The notes: generated from the letters alone by a model not told the origin. Positions 17,268-25,450 are shown, counted from the stretch's first letter. The stretch is 64,000 bases of DNA from Erythrobacter dokdonensis DSW-74 (GCF_001677335.1 NZ_LZYB01000001.1:124001-188000), one strand, 5' to 3'. Translations and numbers: made by a program.

Positions 17268-19793
17268 TTACAGTTCCCGCAGCGCCCGCGCCGGCTTGGC
17301 GCGCAGCAGCGGCAGCGAGCCTGCAAGGGCAAAGACGAGCACCAGCGCGACGCCCAGGCCCAGCACGGCCAGCACTTGCCCCCAGTCGGGCAGCCAGTCG
17401 AATTCGAACAGCTGGGTGATCACCACCCACGCCAGAGTGCCGCCCAGCGCCAGCGCGACCGCTGCAAGCAGTCCTGCGAGCAGGCCATATTCGGCCAGTT
17501 GCAGCAGCAGCACCTGCCGCCGGCTCGCGCCCAGCACCCGCAGCATCACCGTATCGTAGGTGCGCGCTGCCCGCGCGGCGGCAATCGCACCCATCAGCAC
17601 CGCAAGCCCCGCCAGCACCGTCACCGCCGCGGCCGCCAGGGTTGCGAGGCTGACTTGCTGGAGCAGGTTGCGCGCCTCGACCAGTATCCCCCCGACCTCG
17701 ATCACCGAGCTTGACGGCAGCTCCCTCACCAGCGCCCGCAGCAGCGTGCCGCGCGCTGCGGCATCGGGGTTGTCGGGAAGGTCGATGGTCGCGGCGAGAT
17801 TGTGCGGGGCATCGCTGATCGCATTGCGGCTGAACACCAGCGCGAAGTTGAAGCCCATGCTCTCCCAGTCGATCTCGCGCAGATTGGCAACGCGCGCCGT
17901 GCGCTCGACCCCGAGGATGCCGATGGTGAGATAGTCGCCCACCTTCAGACCCACCGCCTCGGCAAAGCGCGCATCGACCGAGACCAGCGGCTCGCCGTCA
18001 TGCATCGGGCTCCACCATTCGCCGGCGACGATGCGGTTGCCCTGCGGCAGGCGGTCGGCATAGGTCAGCCCGCGCTCGCCGCGCAGCGCCCAGGCGCCTT
18101 CGGGAATTTCCTCGAGATCTGCGACCCGGATCAGCTTGTCCTTGGAGCCATAGGCCAGCACCGCGCCGCGCATGGTCGGCACGCTGCGGATGCCCGCTTC
18201 GGGAAAGCCTTCCTGTACCAGTTCGAAGAAGCGGGCTTCCTTGTCGCGCGGCACGTCGAGCACGAAGTAATCCGGCGCCTCGCGCGGGACGCGGCTCTGG
18301 ATATTGCCGTCGATCGCGCTCTGCACCGCGGCCAGCAGCACGAAGGCGGCAAGACCGAAGCCCAGCGCCGTCACCAGAGCCGCCGTCGGCGCGCCGGGGC
18401 GGTGGAGGTTTGCAAGCGCGCTCCGCAGCAGCGGGTTGGCGGGGCGCGGCAGGCGGCGGGCGAGGGTCTGGATGCTCCAGCCAAGCCCGCCCAGCAGCAC
18501 CAGCGCAGCCCCCGCGCCTACCAGGAAGCCGCCCGACAGCATCGGCTGGTCGGTGGTCAGCAGAGCCAGGGCGCAGATCGCGGCAAGGCCCAGGCCGGTT
18601 GCCGCCAGCGCCCGCCGGTCACGCGCCAGCGGCACGATCCCCGAACGCATGAGCGCCATCGCCGGAAAGGTGCGCGCGCGCAGCAAGGGTGCGGCCGCGA
18701 AGGCGAAGGCCACCAGCAGGCCATAGGCGCCCGCCAGTGCCAGCGGGCCGGGTGCGATGATAAAGCCGCTCTCGACCGGCAGGAGGCCCTGCAATGCGCT
18801 CGCCAGCAGCGGGGTGACCAGCACGCCTGCCGCCAGCCCCGCAAGGCTCCCGACCAGCGCCGCCGCGCCGATCTGCAGCGCATAGAGGCGCACGATATCC
18901 CCCGACGTCGCGCCCAGCACCTTCAACGTGGCAATGCTGGATCGGCGCTGGTCGAGATAGGATGACACGCCGCCCGCAATCCCGATCCCCGCGATCACCA
19001 GTGCGGCAAGGCCCACCAGCGTCAGGAAATCGCTCATCTGGCGCACGAAGCGGTCCGCCCCGGGCGAGGCGCGATCACGGGTGCGGATGTCGAACCCGGC
19101 TTCGGGGAAGGCCTGGGTGAGCGCTTCTTCCACCGCTTCGGGACTGCGGCCCGCATCGGCAAAGGCGACGCGGTGCTTGCTCTGGTAGAGGGCGCCCGGT
19201 TGCAGCAATCCGGCTCTGGCGGGAACATCCTCGGCCACGATCACCGTCGGACCAAGCTGGAAGCCTTCGGAAAGGCGGTCAGGCTCGTCCCTGATGATCC
19301 CGGCGGCTTTCAGCGTCACCGTGCCCACAGTGAAGTTGTCGCCCACAGCGATGCCCAGCCGTTCGAGCGCGGTTTCGGCAATCCATGCATTGGTGCCCGA
19401 TGGTGCACCGACCTTGCGCCCGTCCGACAGGACGAGCGTGCCGAACATCGGCCACTTCGCGTCCACCGCCTTCAATTCGATCGGTGCGGCCGCATCGGGC
19501 GTGCTCGCCATGGCCTGCAAGCGGAAGCCGCCGGAAACCTCGCCATATTCTTCAAGCGCAGCCAGTTCGTCAGGCCTCAGATCGCGCTGCCACACCTCGA
19601 CTTCCAGATCGCCGCCGAGCAGTTCCTGCCCCGAAGACACCAGTTCGCGCTCGATCGCGGCGGTCAGCGTGCCGATCGCGGCGAGCGCGGCGGTGCCGAG
19701 GAAGATGCACACCAAAAGCAGCCGCAGCCCCTTGAAGCGCGCATTGAGATCGCGCCGGGCGATGTGCCACGCGGTCTTGAGCGGCAGGCTCAT
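17268..19793 (-). CDS. ABC transporter permease, FtsX-like (YbbP type)
   Basis: This 841-residue permease has two FtsX-like domains. It opens MSLPLKTAWHIARRDLNARF, then has one transmembrane helix and a large periplasmic domain. A cluster of three helices at about residues 255-370 follows, further helices near 410-450, a second periplasmic domain and a final three-helix FtsX segment. The length and layout match YbbP, which with YbbA and the thioesterase TesA forms a conserved neighbourhood in E. coli. Its start overlaps the stop of the ATPase gene by 4 nt. The substrate is unknown; lipid or lipoprotein-related export has been suggested for this class. Confidence 0.9.
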   Translation of the reverse strand: MSLPLKTAWHIARRDLNARFKGLRLLLVCIFLGTAALAAIGTLTAAIERELVSSGQELLGGDLEVEVWQRDLRPDELAALEEYGEVSGGFRLQAMASTPDAAAPIELKAVDAKWPMFGTLVLSDGRKVGAPSGTNAWIAETALERLGIAVGDNFTVGTVTLKAAGIIRDEPDRLSEGFQLGPTVIVAEDVPARAGLLQPGALYQSKHRVAFADAGRSPEAVEEALTQAFPEAGFDIRTRDRASPGADRFVRQMSDFLTLVGLAALVIAGIGIAGGVSSYLDQRRSSIATLKVLGATSGDIVRLYALQIGAAALVGSLAGLAAGVLVTPLLASALQGLLPVESGFIIAPGPLALAGAYGLLVAFAFAAAPLLRARTFPAMALMRSGIVPLARDRRALAATGLGLAAICALALLTTDQPMLSGGFLVGAGAALVLLGGLGWSIQTLARRLPRPANPLLRSALANLHRPGAPTAALVTALGFGLAAFVLLAAVQSAIDGNIQSRVPREAPDYFVLDVPRDKEARFFELVQEGFPEAGIRSVPTMRGAVLAYGSKDKLIRVADLEEIPEGAWALRGERGLTYADRLPQGNRIVAGEWWSPMHDGEPLVSVDARFAEAVGLKVGDYLTIGILGVERTARVANLREIDWESMGFNFALVFSRNAISDAPHNLAATIDLPDNPDAAARGTLLRALVRELPSSSVIEVGGILVEARNLLQQVSLATLAAAAVTVLAGLAVLMGAIAAARAARTYDTVMLRVLGASRRQVLLLQLAEYGLLAGLLAAVALALGGTLAWVVITQLFEFDWLPDWGQVLAVLGLGVALVLVFALAGSLPLLRAKPARALREL

Positions 19794-20500
19794 GCGCCGG
19801 CTGCCACCGGATTGCCTGCCGTGTCGGACACGATCACTCCGTCGGCCATTGTCAGCACCCGTTCGCAGCGCGCGGCAAGGCCTGCATCATGGGTGATGAT
19901 CAGCAGGGTCGCGCCGGTTTCCGCGCGGCGGGCGAACAGCAGATTGATGATTTCCTCACCGGTTGCCGCATCGAGATTTCCGGTGGGTTCATCGGCGAAA
20001 ATCAGGCCCGGTCGCGGCGCGGTGGCCCGTGCGATGGCGACGCGCTGCTGTTCTCCCCCCGAAAGCTGGGTCGGGTAATGGCCGGTGCGGTGGCCGAGGC
20101 CGACGGCTTCGAGTTCGGCAATCGCGCGGGCCTGCGCATTTTCCATGCCTGCCAGTTCCATCGGGGTCGCGACATTCTCCGCCGCAGTCATGGTGGGCAG
20201 CAGGTGGAAGGCCTGCAGCACGATCCCGATGCGGCCCCGGCGCGCCGTGGCAAGACCATCCTCGTCAAGGCCCACGAAATCCGCGCCCGCCACCGTCAGG
20301 CTCCCGCCGCTGGCGCGTTCGAGGCCCGAAAGCACCGCCATCAGCGAGCTCTTGCCCGAACCCGACGGGCCGAGCAGCGCCACGACCTGTCCGTGGGGGA
20401 TATCGAGATCGATCCCGCGCAGGATCGTTATCGGCGCGCTATCGCTGCCGAGGGTGAGGGTGAGGTTGCGGGCCGAGATTGCGAGAGAGGGACTTGTCAC
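19790..20500 (-). CDS. ABC transporter ATP-binding protein (YbbA/LolD type)
   Basis: This 236-residue ABC ATPase is of the MacB/LolD/YbbA class. Walker A is GPSGSGKSS, the signature is LSGGEQQRVAIARA, and Walker B is LIFADEPTGNLD followed by a switch His in IITHD. It begins with GTG at 20500 and is 59 nt from the divergent esterase gene. It overlaps the downstream permease gene by 4 nt, so the two form one transporter. The arrangement equals the E. coli tesA / ybbA-ybbP divergon. Confidence 0.93.
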   Translation of the reverse strand: MTSPSLAISARNLTLTLGSDSAPITILRGIDLDIPHGQVVALLGPSGSGKSSLMAVLSGLERASGGSLTVAGADFVGLDEDGLATARRGRIGIVLQAFHLLPTMTAAENVATPMELAGMENAQARAIAELEAVGLGHRTGHYPTQLSGGEQQRVAIARATAPRPGLIFADEPTGNLDAATGEEIINLLFARRAETGATLLIITHDAGLAARCERVLTMADGVIVSDTAGNPVAAGA

Positions 20501-20559
20501 GAGGTTCCGATGGCATAGGTGAGGGTATGCGACAAGGTACAGCTAGGGAAGGCTCGCGG

Positions 20560-21273
20560 ATGCACAAGCGCTATGGCACTAATATTTGTCTTGCAGCCGC
20601 GCTGGCGATGGCGCTGGCTGCGTGCGGAAGCGAGGCCGACGAGGTTGCCCGCGCGCCAGAAGCGGCGCGGGACGAGGCGGCGCTGCCGGCAATACCCGTC
20701 ATGGGGCCCGAGCGCCGCATCCTCGCCTTCGGTGACAGCCTGTTTGCCGGATATGGCCTTGAGCCGGCGCAAAGCTATCCTGCGCGGCTGGAAGCGGCGT
20801 TGCGAGCCAAGGGCATCAATGCCCGTATCGGCAATGCGGGTGTGTCGGGCGATACCACTGCCGCAGGCTTGCAACGGCTGGCCTTCACGCTCGACGCGCA
20901 AGAGAAAAGCCCGGACCTGTTCATCCTAGAACTGGGCGGCAACGATCTGCTGCGCGGCCTTTCGCCGGAAGAAACGCGGGCCAATCTGGCGCAGATGCTG
21001 TCTGTCCTACAGGAGCGCGGCGTGCCAGTCTTGCTGATGGGGATGCGCGCGCCACCCAATTACGGGCCGGAATATCAGGCCCGGTTTGATGCGATGTACC
21101 GCGATCTGGCGAAGGAATATGGTGCGGCGCTGATCCCGTTCTGGCTGGAGGACATCTATCGCGAACCCGAGCTGTTCCAGGCCGACCGCATCCATCCCAC
21201 CGCCGAGGGGATCGAGCGGCTGGTGGGATCGACGATTGACGAGGTCGAGGGGGCCTTGCCGCCGGCCGGGTGA
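20560..21273 (+). CDS. tesA: GDSL arylesterase / lysophospholipase (TesA type)
   Basis: This 237-residue SGNH hydrolase has block I AFGDSLFAGYGL with the nucleophile Ser, block II GNAGVSGDTTA, block III GGNDLLRG and block V DRIHPTAEG with the catalytic Asp and His. This is the TesA/arylesterase pattern, and such enzymes cleave thioesters and lysophospholipids. The N-terminus has a signal peptide with lipobox LAACGS, so the protein is probably a periplasmic lipoprotein. The ATG at 20560 has an AGGGAAGG Shine-Dalgarno. It is divergent from ybbA-ybbP as in E. coli. Confidence 0.92.
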   Translation: MHKRYGTNICLAAALAMALAACGSEADEVARAPEAARDEAALPAIPVMGPERRILAFGDSLFAGYGLEPAQSYPARLEAALRAKGINARIGNAGVSGDTTAAGLQRLAFTLDAQEKSPDLFILELGGNDLLRGLSPEETRANLAQMLSVLQERGVPVLLMGMRAPPNYGPEYQARFDAMYRDLAKEYGAALIPFWLEDIYREPELFQADRIHPTAEGIERLVGSTIDEVEGALPPAG

Positions 21274-21359
21274 ATCGGGTCGGCTTGGGATTGCAAGGCA
21301 TTGGGAAATAAGGAAATATCTGAAAATAACGGGCTTTCCAGAACCCTTTTGAACGCGGT

Positions 21360-21410
21360 TAGACCCGCTTTAGACCCCCGCCAGACCCCTTTCACGCCGC
21401 GCTAGACCCG
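21360..21410. repeat. Short TAGACCC tandem-like repeat at the recF 3' end
   Basis: The motif (T/C)AGACCC occurs at 21360, 21371, 21382 and 21403, spaced 11, 11 and 21 nt apart. The last copy overlaps the recF stop codon. It looks like a degenerate 11-nt repeat; no function is apparent. Confidence 0.35.
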
Positions 21411-22490
21411 CTCCACACTCCCGCCAGACACCCGCCAGATCGCCGCCTCGGCGCGGATCGCGTCGAAGGGGGCCAGTTCGGTGCCGGTCATCCACACCTG
21501 CGCCTTGCCGTTCCTGAGCCGGTTGAAAAGTTCGGTGCGGCGAACCGGATCGAGATGGGCGGCGACCTCGTCGAGCAGCAAAACGGAAGGGCGCCCGGCC
21601 GAGGCGAGGATACCGTGGGCCAGCGTGATCGCGATCAGCATCGCCTTCTGCTCGCCGGTCGAACAGGCGCCGGCGCTCTGGCGGGTGGAGGCCATCAGCA
21701 CTTCCATCTCGTCGCGCTGGGGGCCGGTGAGGGCGCGCCCCGCCGCCCGGTCGCGCGGGCGCTGGCGGGCGAGTTCGGCGCGCAAGCCCGTCTCGTCGGT
21801 CGGGCCGCCGGGGTGGTAGGCGAGGGCAGGGCGGGCGAAAGGCTCCGGAGGAAGGACGGATAACTCATCGGCAAGGCGTGCCACCAGTTCGGCACGGATG
21901 GCGGCCACCGCCGCGCCGTGCTCCGCCGCCTGGGACTCCACCGCATCGAGCCAGCGCGGATCGCCGCCATGTTCGAGCAACCTCCCGCGTTCGCGCAAGG
22001 CGGCCTCCAGTGCGTTGACCCGCCGCGCATGATCGGGCGCGATGGCGAGCGCCATGCGGTCCATGAAGCGCCGCCGCGCGCCCGCGCTGTCCGTGAAGAG
22101 CCCGTCCATCGCAGGGGTCAGCCATGACAGCGCCAGCCACTCTGCGAGGCTCGCCGCGCTCGCGGGTGCGCCGTTGACCCGCACCAGCCGTCGTCCGGGC
22201 TGGCCGGCCTCGGTATAGGTGCCGAGCCGGGCCGAGACCGTGCCCGCCTCCGTGAGGCTCGCGCCGATGGCGAAAGGCAGGAGATGATCGCCGGGTGCGG
22301 GCCTGCGGGCCAGTTCGGCGAGGTTTGCGCGCCTTAGGCCGCGCCCCGGCCCGAGCAGCGAAAGCGCTTCGAGCAGGTTGGTTTTCCCTGCGCCGTTCTC
22401 GCCCACCAGCAGGTTGAAATGCGCCGTTTCGCCCAGCTGTGTGGCCGCGTGGTTGCGGAAGTTCTCGAGGCTGATCCGGCTGAGGCCCAT
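21402..22490 (-). CDS. recF: DNA replication/repair protein RecF
   Basis: This 362-residue SMC-like ATPase loads RecA at single-strand gaps. It begins MGLSRISLENFRNHAA, with Walker A GENGAGKTNLLEALSLL at about residues 33-49. The signature region near residue 270 reads QSAGACSTGEQKAMLI and Walker B is PSVLLLDEVAAHLD, as expected for RecF. A GTG three codons upstream (22499) is an alternative start, and neither start has a clear Shine-Dalgarno. The gene is not next to dnaA-dnaN-gyrB here. It is divergent from the psp-like unit. Confidence 0.95.
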   Translation of the reverse strand: MGLSRISLENFRNHAATQLGETAHFNLLVGENGAGKTNLLEALSLLGPGRGLRRANLAELARRPAPGDHLLPFAIGASLTEAGTVSARLGTYTEAGQPGRRLVRVNGAPASAASLAEWLALSWLTPAMDGLFTDSAGARRRFMDRMALAIAPDHARRVNALEAALRERGRLLEHGGDPRWLDAVESQAAEHGAAVAAIRAELVARLADELSVLPPEPFARPALAYHPGGPTDETGLRAELARQRPRDRAAGRALTGPQRDEMEVLMASTRQSAGACSTGEQKAMLIAITLAHGILASAGRPSVLLLDEVAAHLDPVRRTELFNRLRNGKAQVWMTGTELAPFDAIRAEAAIWRVSGGSVERV

Positions 22491-22519
22491 GGTGGGCACG
22501 CAGGTAGCGGGAGGGGCCT

Positions 22520-22548
22520 GATTTGACCAGTCCGGCCCACGTCAAATC
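22520..22548. promoter_or_regulatory. Perfect 8-bp inverted repeat upstream of recF
   Basis: GATTTGAC (22520-22527) and GTCAAATC (22541-22548) are exact inverted copies with a 13-nt spacer, about 30 nt upstream of the recF start. The position suits an operator or RNA hairpin. No known consensus was recognised. Confidence 0.35.
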
Positions 22549-22562
22549 GCAGATGCCAACCC

Positions 22563-22593
22563 TTGGGGAAATTTCCCAACCTTTCGGGAAGGT
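22563..22593 (+). promoter_or_regulatory. Tandem near-palindromes, possible enhancer-binding sites
   Basis: TTGGGGAAATTTCCCAA (22563-22579) is a near-perfect palindrome. It is directly followed by ACCTT-TCGGG-AAGGT (22579-22593), a 5-bp inverted repeat. They lie about 70-90 nt upstream of the sigma-54-like -24 element, which is the usual place for bacterial enhancer-binding protein sites such as those of PspF. Protein binding is inferred from symmetry and position. Confidence 0.45.
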
Positions 22594-22652
22594 GAATGAA
22601 CTGTTTGCGGAGTGAAAGCGGAAGAACGCCGGAATTCTGCCATTTTTCGAGT

Positions 22653-22670
22653 TTGGCACGCCTCCTGCAA
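22653..22670 (+). promoter_or_regulatory. Sigma-54 (RpoN) promoter of the psp-like unit
   Basis: TTGGCACGCCTCCTGCAA matches the -24/-12 consensus TTGGCACG-N4-TTGC: GG at 22655-22656 and GC at 22667-22668 are separated by exactly 10 nt. Transcription would begin near 22680, about 50 nt before the first micropeptide start codon. Psp genes in other proteobacteria are RpoN-dependent, which fits pspC downstream. Confidence 0.8.
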
Positions 22671-22731
22671 TGTATTCGGCATCCCCGGGATGGTCCCGCA
22701 GGATAGCAAAAAACACCAAGGAGATTACCCC

Positions 22732-22845
22732 ATGTTTGCCCTCGAAGCTTCCAACCGCCTGTTCGCCGCCGCCTTCTCGCTCGTCGTTTCGGCCGCGTTC
22801 TTCGCCTACGCCATCATCCCCGCCAGCCCGAGCCTTGTTGCCTGA
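22732..22845 (+). CDS. 37-residue membrane micropeptide, copy 1
   Basis: This tiny ORF encodes MFALEASNRLFAAAFSLVVS and then AAFFAYAIIPASPSLVA: a short polar N-terminus, one hydrophobic helix and an IPASP-containing end. A good AAGGAG Shine-Dalgarno stands before the ATG. The protein is the same length as, and clearly related to, the next small ORF; identical positions include MF, R, AAF, FAYAI, PASP and LVA. That conservation is strong evidence that it is translated. No family was recognised. It follows the sigma-54 promoter and precedes pspC, so an envelope-stress role is a reasonable guess. Confidence 0.75.
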   Translation: MFALEASNRLFAAAFSLVVSAAFFAYAIIPASPSLVA

Positions 22846-22887
22846 GCCCGGCTTTCGATCCACTCTTTGAAAAAGGACCAGTTTCCC

Positions 22888-23001
22888 ATGTTCGGCCCCG
22901 ATACCACTGCCCGCTTCGCCTCTGCCGCCTTCGCGGTGCTGCTGACGGTCGCAAGCTTCGCTTATGCGATCGTTCCTGCCAGCCCCGGCCTGGTGGCGTA
23001 A
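22888..23001 (+). CDS. 37-residue membrane micropeptide, copy 2
   Basis: This ORF encodes MFGPDTTARFASAAFAVLLT and then VASFAYAIVPASPGLVA. It is a paralogue of the preceding micropeptide with the same length, one predicted helix and the same FAYAI-PASP-LVA end. An AAAGGA Shine-Dalgarno lies about 9 nt upstream of the ATG. The 42-nt gap between the copies and the 32-nt gap to pspC suggest one transcript. Function is unknown. Confidence 0.75.
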   Translation: MFGPDTTARFASAAFAVLLTVASFAYAIVPASPGLVA

Positions 23002-23033
23002 GTTCCCACCCAAGCAACAGGAGTACGACTGAA

Positions 23034-23249
23034 ATGAACAACGTGACCCGCGATCCCGGCAGCAAGCCGCCTCGCGCAGGCTTCCGCCTCGACAAGACCA
23101 ATTCCAAGGTCTTCGGCGTCTGCGCCGGGATCGGCAATTATTTCGATATTGATCCGATGCTGGTGCGGATCGGCTTCGTTGCCGGCACCTTGCTCGGCTT
23201 CGGTAGCTTCCTGCTGATCTACCTCGCAATCGCGCTGATTGCGGATTGA
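23034..23249 (+). CDS. pspC: PspC domain protein
   Basis: This 71-residue protein consists of a short soluble N-terminus and one PspC domain: FRLDKTNSKVFGVCAGIGNY, FDIDPMLVRIGFV, then a C-terminal membrane helix LLIYLAIALIAD. PspC proteins are membrane stress sensors that in enterobacteria bind PspA. The protein lacks the long C-terminal part of E. coli PspC. It has an AGGAG Shine-Dalgarno. It is third in a predicted RpoN-dependent unit behind two micropeptides, and pspA is not in the window. Confidence 0.9.
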   Translation: MNNVTRDPGSKPPRAGFRLDKTNSKVFGVCAGIGNYFDIDPMLVRIGFVAGTLLGFGSFLLIYLAIALIAD

Positions 23250-23312
23250 GTGCAGCGCCAGACAAGCGGTTCCCGGTTTATCGGGCCGCTGCACCTGATT
23301 GGAAGAAACCGG

Positions 23313-23341
23313 GAAGGGGCCACATCGGCCCCTTCTTTTTT
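23313..23341 (+). terminator. Terminator of the psp-like unit
   Basis: A perfect 9-bp stem GAAGGGGCC/GGCCCCTTC with a 5-nt loop is followed by six T residues. It ends on the stop codon of the convergent SDR gene. The complementary A-run upstream is short, so it works mainly for the plus strand. Confidence 0.88.
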
Positions 23342-24137
23342 ACATGGCCGAGATGCCGCCATCCAGCTTGAGTTCCGCGCCCGTCATGAAGCGGCTTTCG
23401 TCGCTGGCGAGATAGACCACCGCATTGGCGATGTCGTTGGGCTCGCCGACGAACTTCAATGGGATCTGCCGCGCGAGCTTTTCCATCAGCACTTCCTTGT
23501 CCAGCGCGTGCGCTTTCGCTGTGCCATCAAGGATCGGCGTGTCGACAAAGGTCGGGTGCACCGAATTGCAGCGGATGTTCATGCCCTTCTTGGCGCAGTG
23601 GAGTGCGATCGACTTCGACAGCATCCACACCGCCGCCTTCGAGGCATTGTAGGCGGGCATGGTATCGCTGGCGATCAGCCCGGCGATGGACGAGATGTTG
23701 ATGATGGACCCCGGCGCGTGTTCGCGCATCAGCGGCAGGGCCTTCTGGCAGCCGTGGAAGATCGAATTGACGTTGATGTCGAAGCAGCGCTGCCAGTCCT
23801 CGAACTTGCAGGTCTCGATATTGCCGGCAACGCCGATCCCGGCATTGTTGACCAGCACGTTGAGCCCGCCGAGATGCTCGCGTGCGGCGTCGACCGCGGC
23901 TTCCCACTGAGCCGGATCGGTCACGTCATGGGCGATGCTGAAAGCGGTGCCTGCGCCCATTTCCGCATTGACGATCGCCGCCGTCTCCGCCGCGCCGTCG
24001 CCATTGATATCGGTCGCCAGCACCCGCGCGCCTTCCTGCGCCAGCCGGATGCAATGCGCGCGGCCAAGCCCTTGCGCGCCGCCGGTGACGAGGGCCATCT
24101 TGCCCGCGACTCTGCCTTTCCCCAAAACTTCGGTCAT
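23340..24137 (-). CDS. SDR family oxidoreductase
   Basis: This 265-residue classical short-chain dehydrogenase has the cofactor motif TGGAQGLG near residue 18, NNAG at about 96, catalytic Ser in INISSIAG, and YNASK near residue 162. An acidic residue at the end of beta-2 (ATDINGD) points to NAD rather than NADP. The C-terminus GGISAM is typical. It resembles hydroxysteroid- or cyclohexanol-dehydrogenase-like SDRs, but the substrate is unknown. It is next to the Nudix gene on the same strand (a 1-nt gap), so the two are probably co-transcribed. Confidence 0.92.
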   Translation of the reverse strand: MTEVLGKGRVAGKMALVTGGAQGLGRAHCIRLAQEGARVLATDINGDGAAETAAIVNAEMGAGTAFSIAHDVTDPAQWEAAVDAAREHLGGLNVLVNNAGIGVAGNIETCKFEDWQRCFDINVNSIFHGCQKALPLMREHAPGSIINISSIAGLIASDTMPAYNASKAAVWMLSKSIALHCAKKGMNIRCNSVHPTFVDTPILDGTAKAHALDKEVLMEKLARQIPLKFVGEPNDIANAVVYLASDESRFMTGAELKLDGGISAM

Positions 24138-24138
24138 C

Positions 24139-24699
24139 TCAATCCTCTCCCAGGTATTCCGGTGTCAGTAACATCGCGATGCGTACGTCGACCGCGTGGC
24201 CCGCGCGCCGCCATTCGGCCACGAAGCGTGAAAGATCGCGCAGGGCAACCCGGTGGACGATGATATTCTCGCCCTCGGTCCCCCCGCCTTCGCCAACCCG
24301 CTCCAGGTCGCGGGCACGCAGCAGGGTAAAGCATTCCGAGACCATGCCGGGCGAGGAGTAGAATTCGCCGAGCACCTCGAGCCTTCCGGCGCGATAGCCG
24401 GTTTCCTCCTCCAGCTCGCGCGCGGCGGCGAGTGTCGCATCCTCGCCTTCCTTGCCCTCGTCATCGCCGATCAGGCCGGCGGGAATCTCGAGGCTGAAGC
24501 GGCCCAGCGGCACGCGGTACTGGCTGACGAGAATGACATGGCGGGTGCCGTCCGGGTCTTCATCCAGTGCGATGATCGCTGCGGCACGGATGCCGCGCGC
24601 ACGCCCGACATATTCCCACCGTCCGCGCTTCTTGGCGGTGATGAAACGGCCTTCCCACATGACCTGTTCTGGAAGGTCGGCGTCGCGGTCTTTGAGCAA
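24139..24699 (-). CDS. Nudix hydrolase, ADP-ribose pyrophosphatase-like
   Basis: This 186-residue Nudix enzyme has its Nudix box around residues 75-105 (IPAGLIGDD...AARELEEETGY). The REL-EEETGY core is intact, and the spacer between the box glycine and the core is two residues longer than the textbook GX5EX7. The preceding VSQYRVPLGRFSLEIPAG and following GEFYSSPGMVSECF segments match ADP-ribose pyrophosphatases. The probable start is TTG at 24699, which has a GGAG Shine-Dalgarno; an ATG 39 nt downstream would cut off conserved N-terminal residues. Confidence 0.88.
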   Translation of the reverse strand: MLKDRDADLPEQVMWEGRFITAKKRGRWEYVGRARGIRAAAIIALDEDPDGTRHVILVSQYRVPLGRFSLEIPAGLIGDDEGKEGEDATLAAARELEEETGYRAGRLEVLGEFYSSPGMVSECFTLLRARDLERVGEGGGTEGENIIVHRVALRDLSRFVAEWRRAGHAVDVRIAMLLTPEYLGED

Positions 24700-24772
24700 G
24701 GGGAACTCCGTCGGGGCGGTCGGGGAAAGCCCTTCGACAGCTTCGCGCGGCGAGGGTCAAGAGGGAAGGGGC

Positions 24773-25447
24773 CTAAACCTCGATCAGCCGGTCGGGCAGT
24801 TCGTTCACATCCTCGCTCCCCCGCGGGAAATGTTCGGCGAGGACGAAGCCGACATCGCGGATGCCCACGCTAAGACCTTCAGCCACGCATCCCTTGCGGA
24901 TTTCGGCCAGCATGTCGCCCATCGCCTCGCCCCAGACTTCCGCGGGCACCTTGGCGGCGATGCTTTCGTCAGCGATGATCTCGGCCCTGTGTTCGCGCAT
25001 CGAAAGGTAGATGAGCACCCCGGTATGGCCGGTCGTGCGGGCCTGCGCGCCGACCTTGAACTGACGGACCGCCTGGGCGTGGACGCGCGCGGTGCGGGTG
25101 GGACCGGGCACCAGCGCGAATTTGAGCGGTTCCCATTGCTGCAACAGCATGACGACGAGAAAGGTGACGAGCCCGAGCCCGATCACCATGCTGGCCAGCT
25201 CGCCGGTCGTCCATTCGTGGCCCCAGCCGCCGATCAGGCGATCCCACAGCTGGAGAAAGGGCAGGGGGAAGGCCGCGAAGATGCTCATCATCGTGAAAGC
25301 GGCACCTGCCGCCCACAGCAACGCCACGTCGGTATAGCCGTCGGAGCGGTCTGCCAGCACGGTCACGATCTCGCCCGAGGTTTGTGCCTCCGCATCGGTC
25401 ACCGCCTCGCTGATCAGCCGGTGCCCCGCTTCATCAAGCCACGCCAT
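24773..25447 (-). CDS. TPM domain membrane protein (YgcG-related)
   Basis: This 224-residue membrane protein has a TPM-like domain split around two transmembrane helices. The N-terminal part reads LISEAVTDAEAQTSGEIVTV, followed by two hydrophobic segments (residues about 42-66 and 85-105), then HTGVLIYLSMREHRAEIIAD and a helical end. It corresponds to the COG3762-type companion of YgcG. It is 3 nt downstream of the larger TPM gene and with lemA forms a three-gene unit. Function is unknown; TPM domains have been tied to phosphatase activity and photosystem repair in plants. Confidence 0.85.
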   Translation of the reverse strand: MAWLDEAGHRLISEAVTDAEAQTSGEIVTVLADRSDGYTDVALLWAAGAAFTMMSIFAAFPLPFLQLWDRLIGGWGHEWTTGELASMVIGLGLVTFLVVMLLQQWEPLKFALVPGPTRTARVHAQAVRQFKVGAQARTTGHTGVLIYLSMREHRAEIIADESIAAKVPAEVWGEAMGDMLAEIRKGCVAEGLSVGIRDVGFVLAEHFPRGSEDVNELPDRLIEV

Positions 25448-25450
25448 CGA

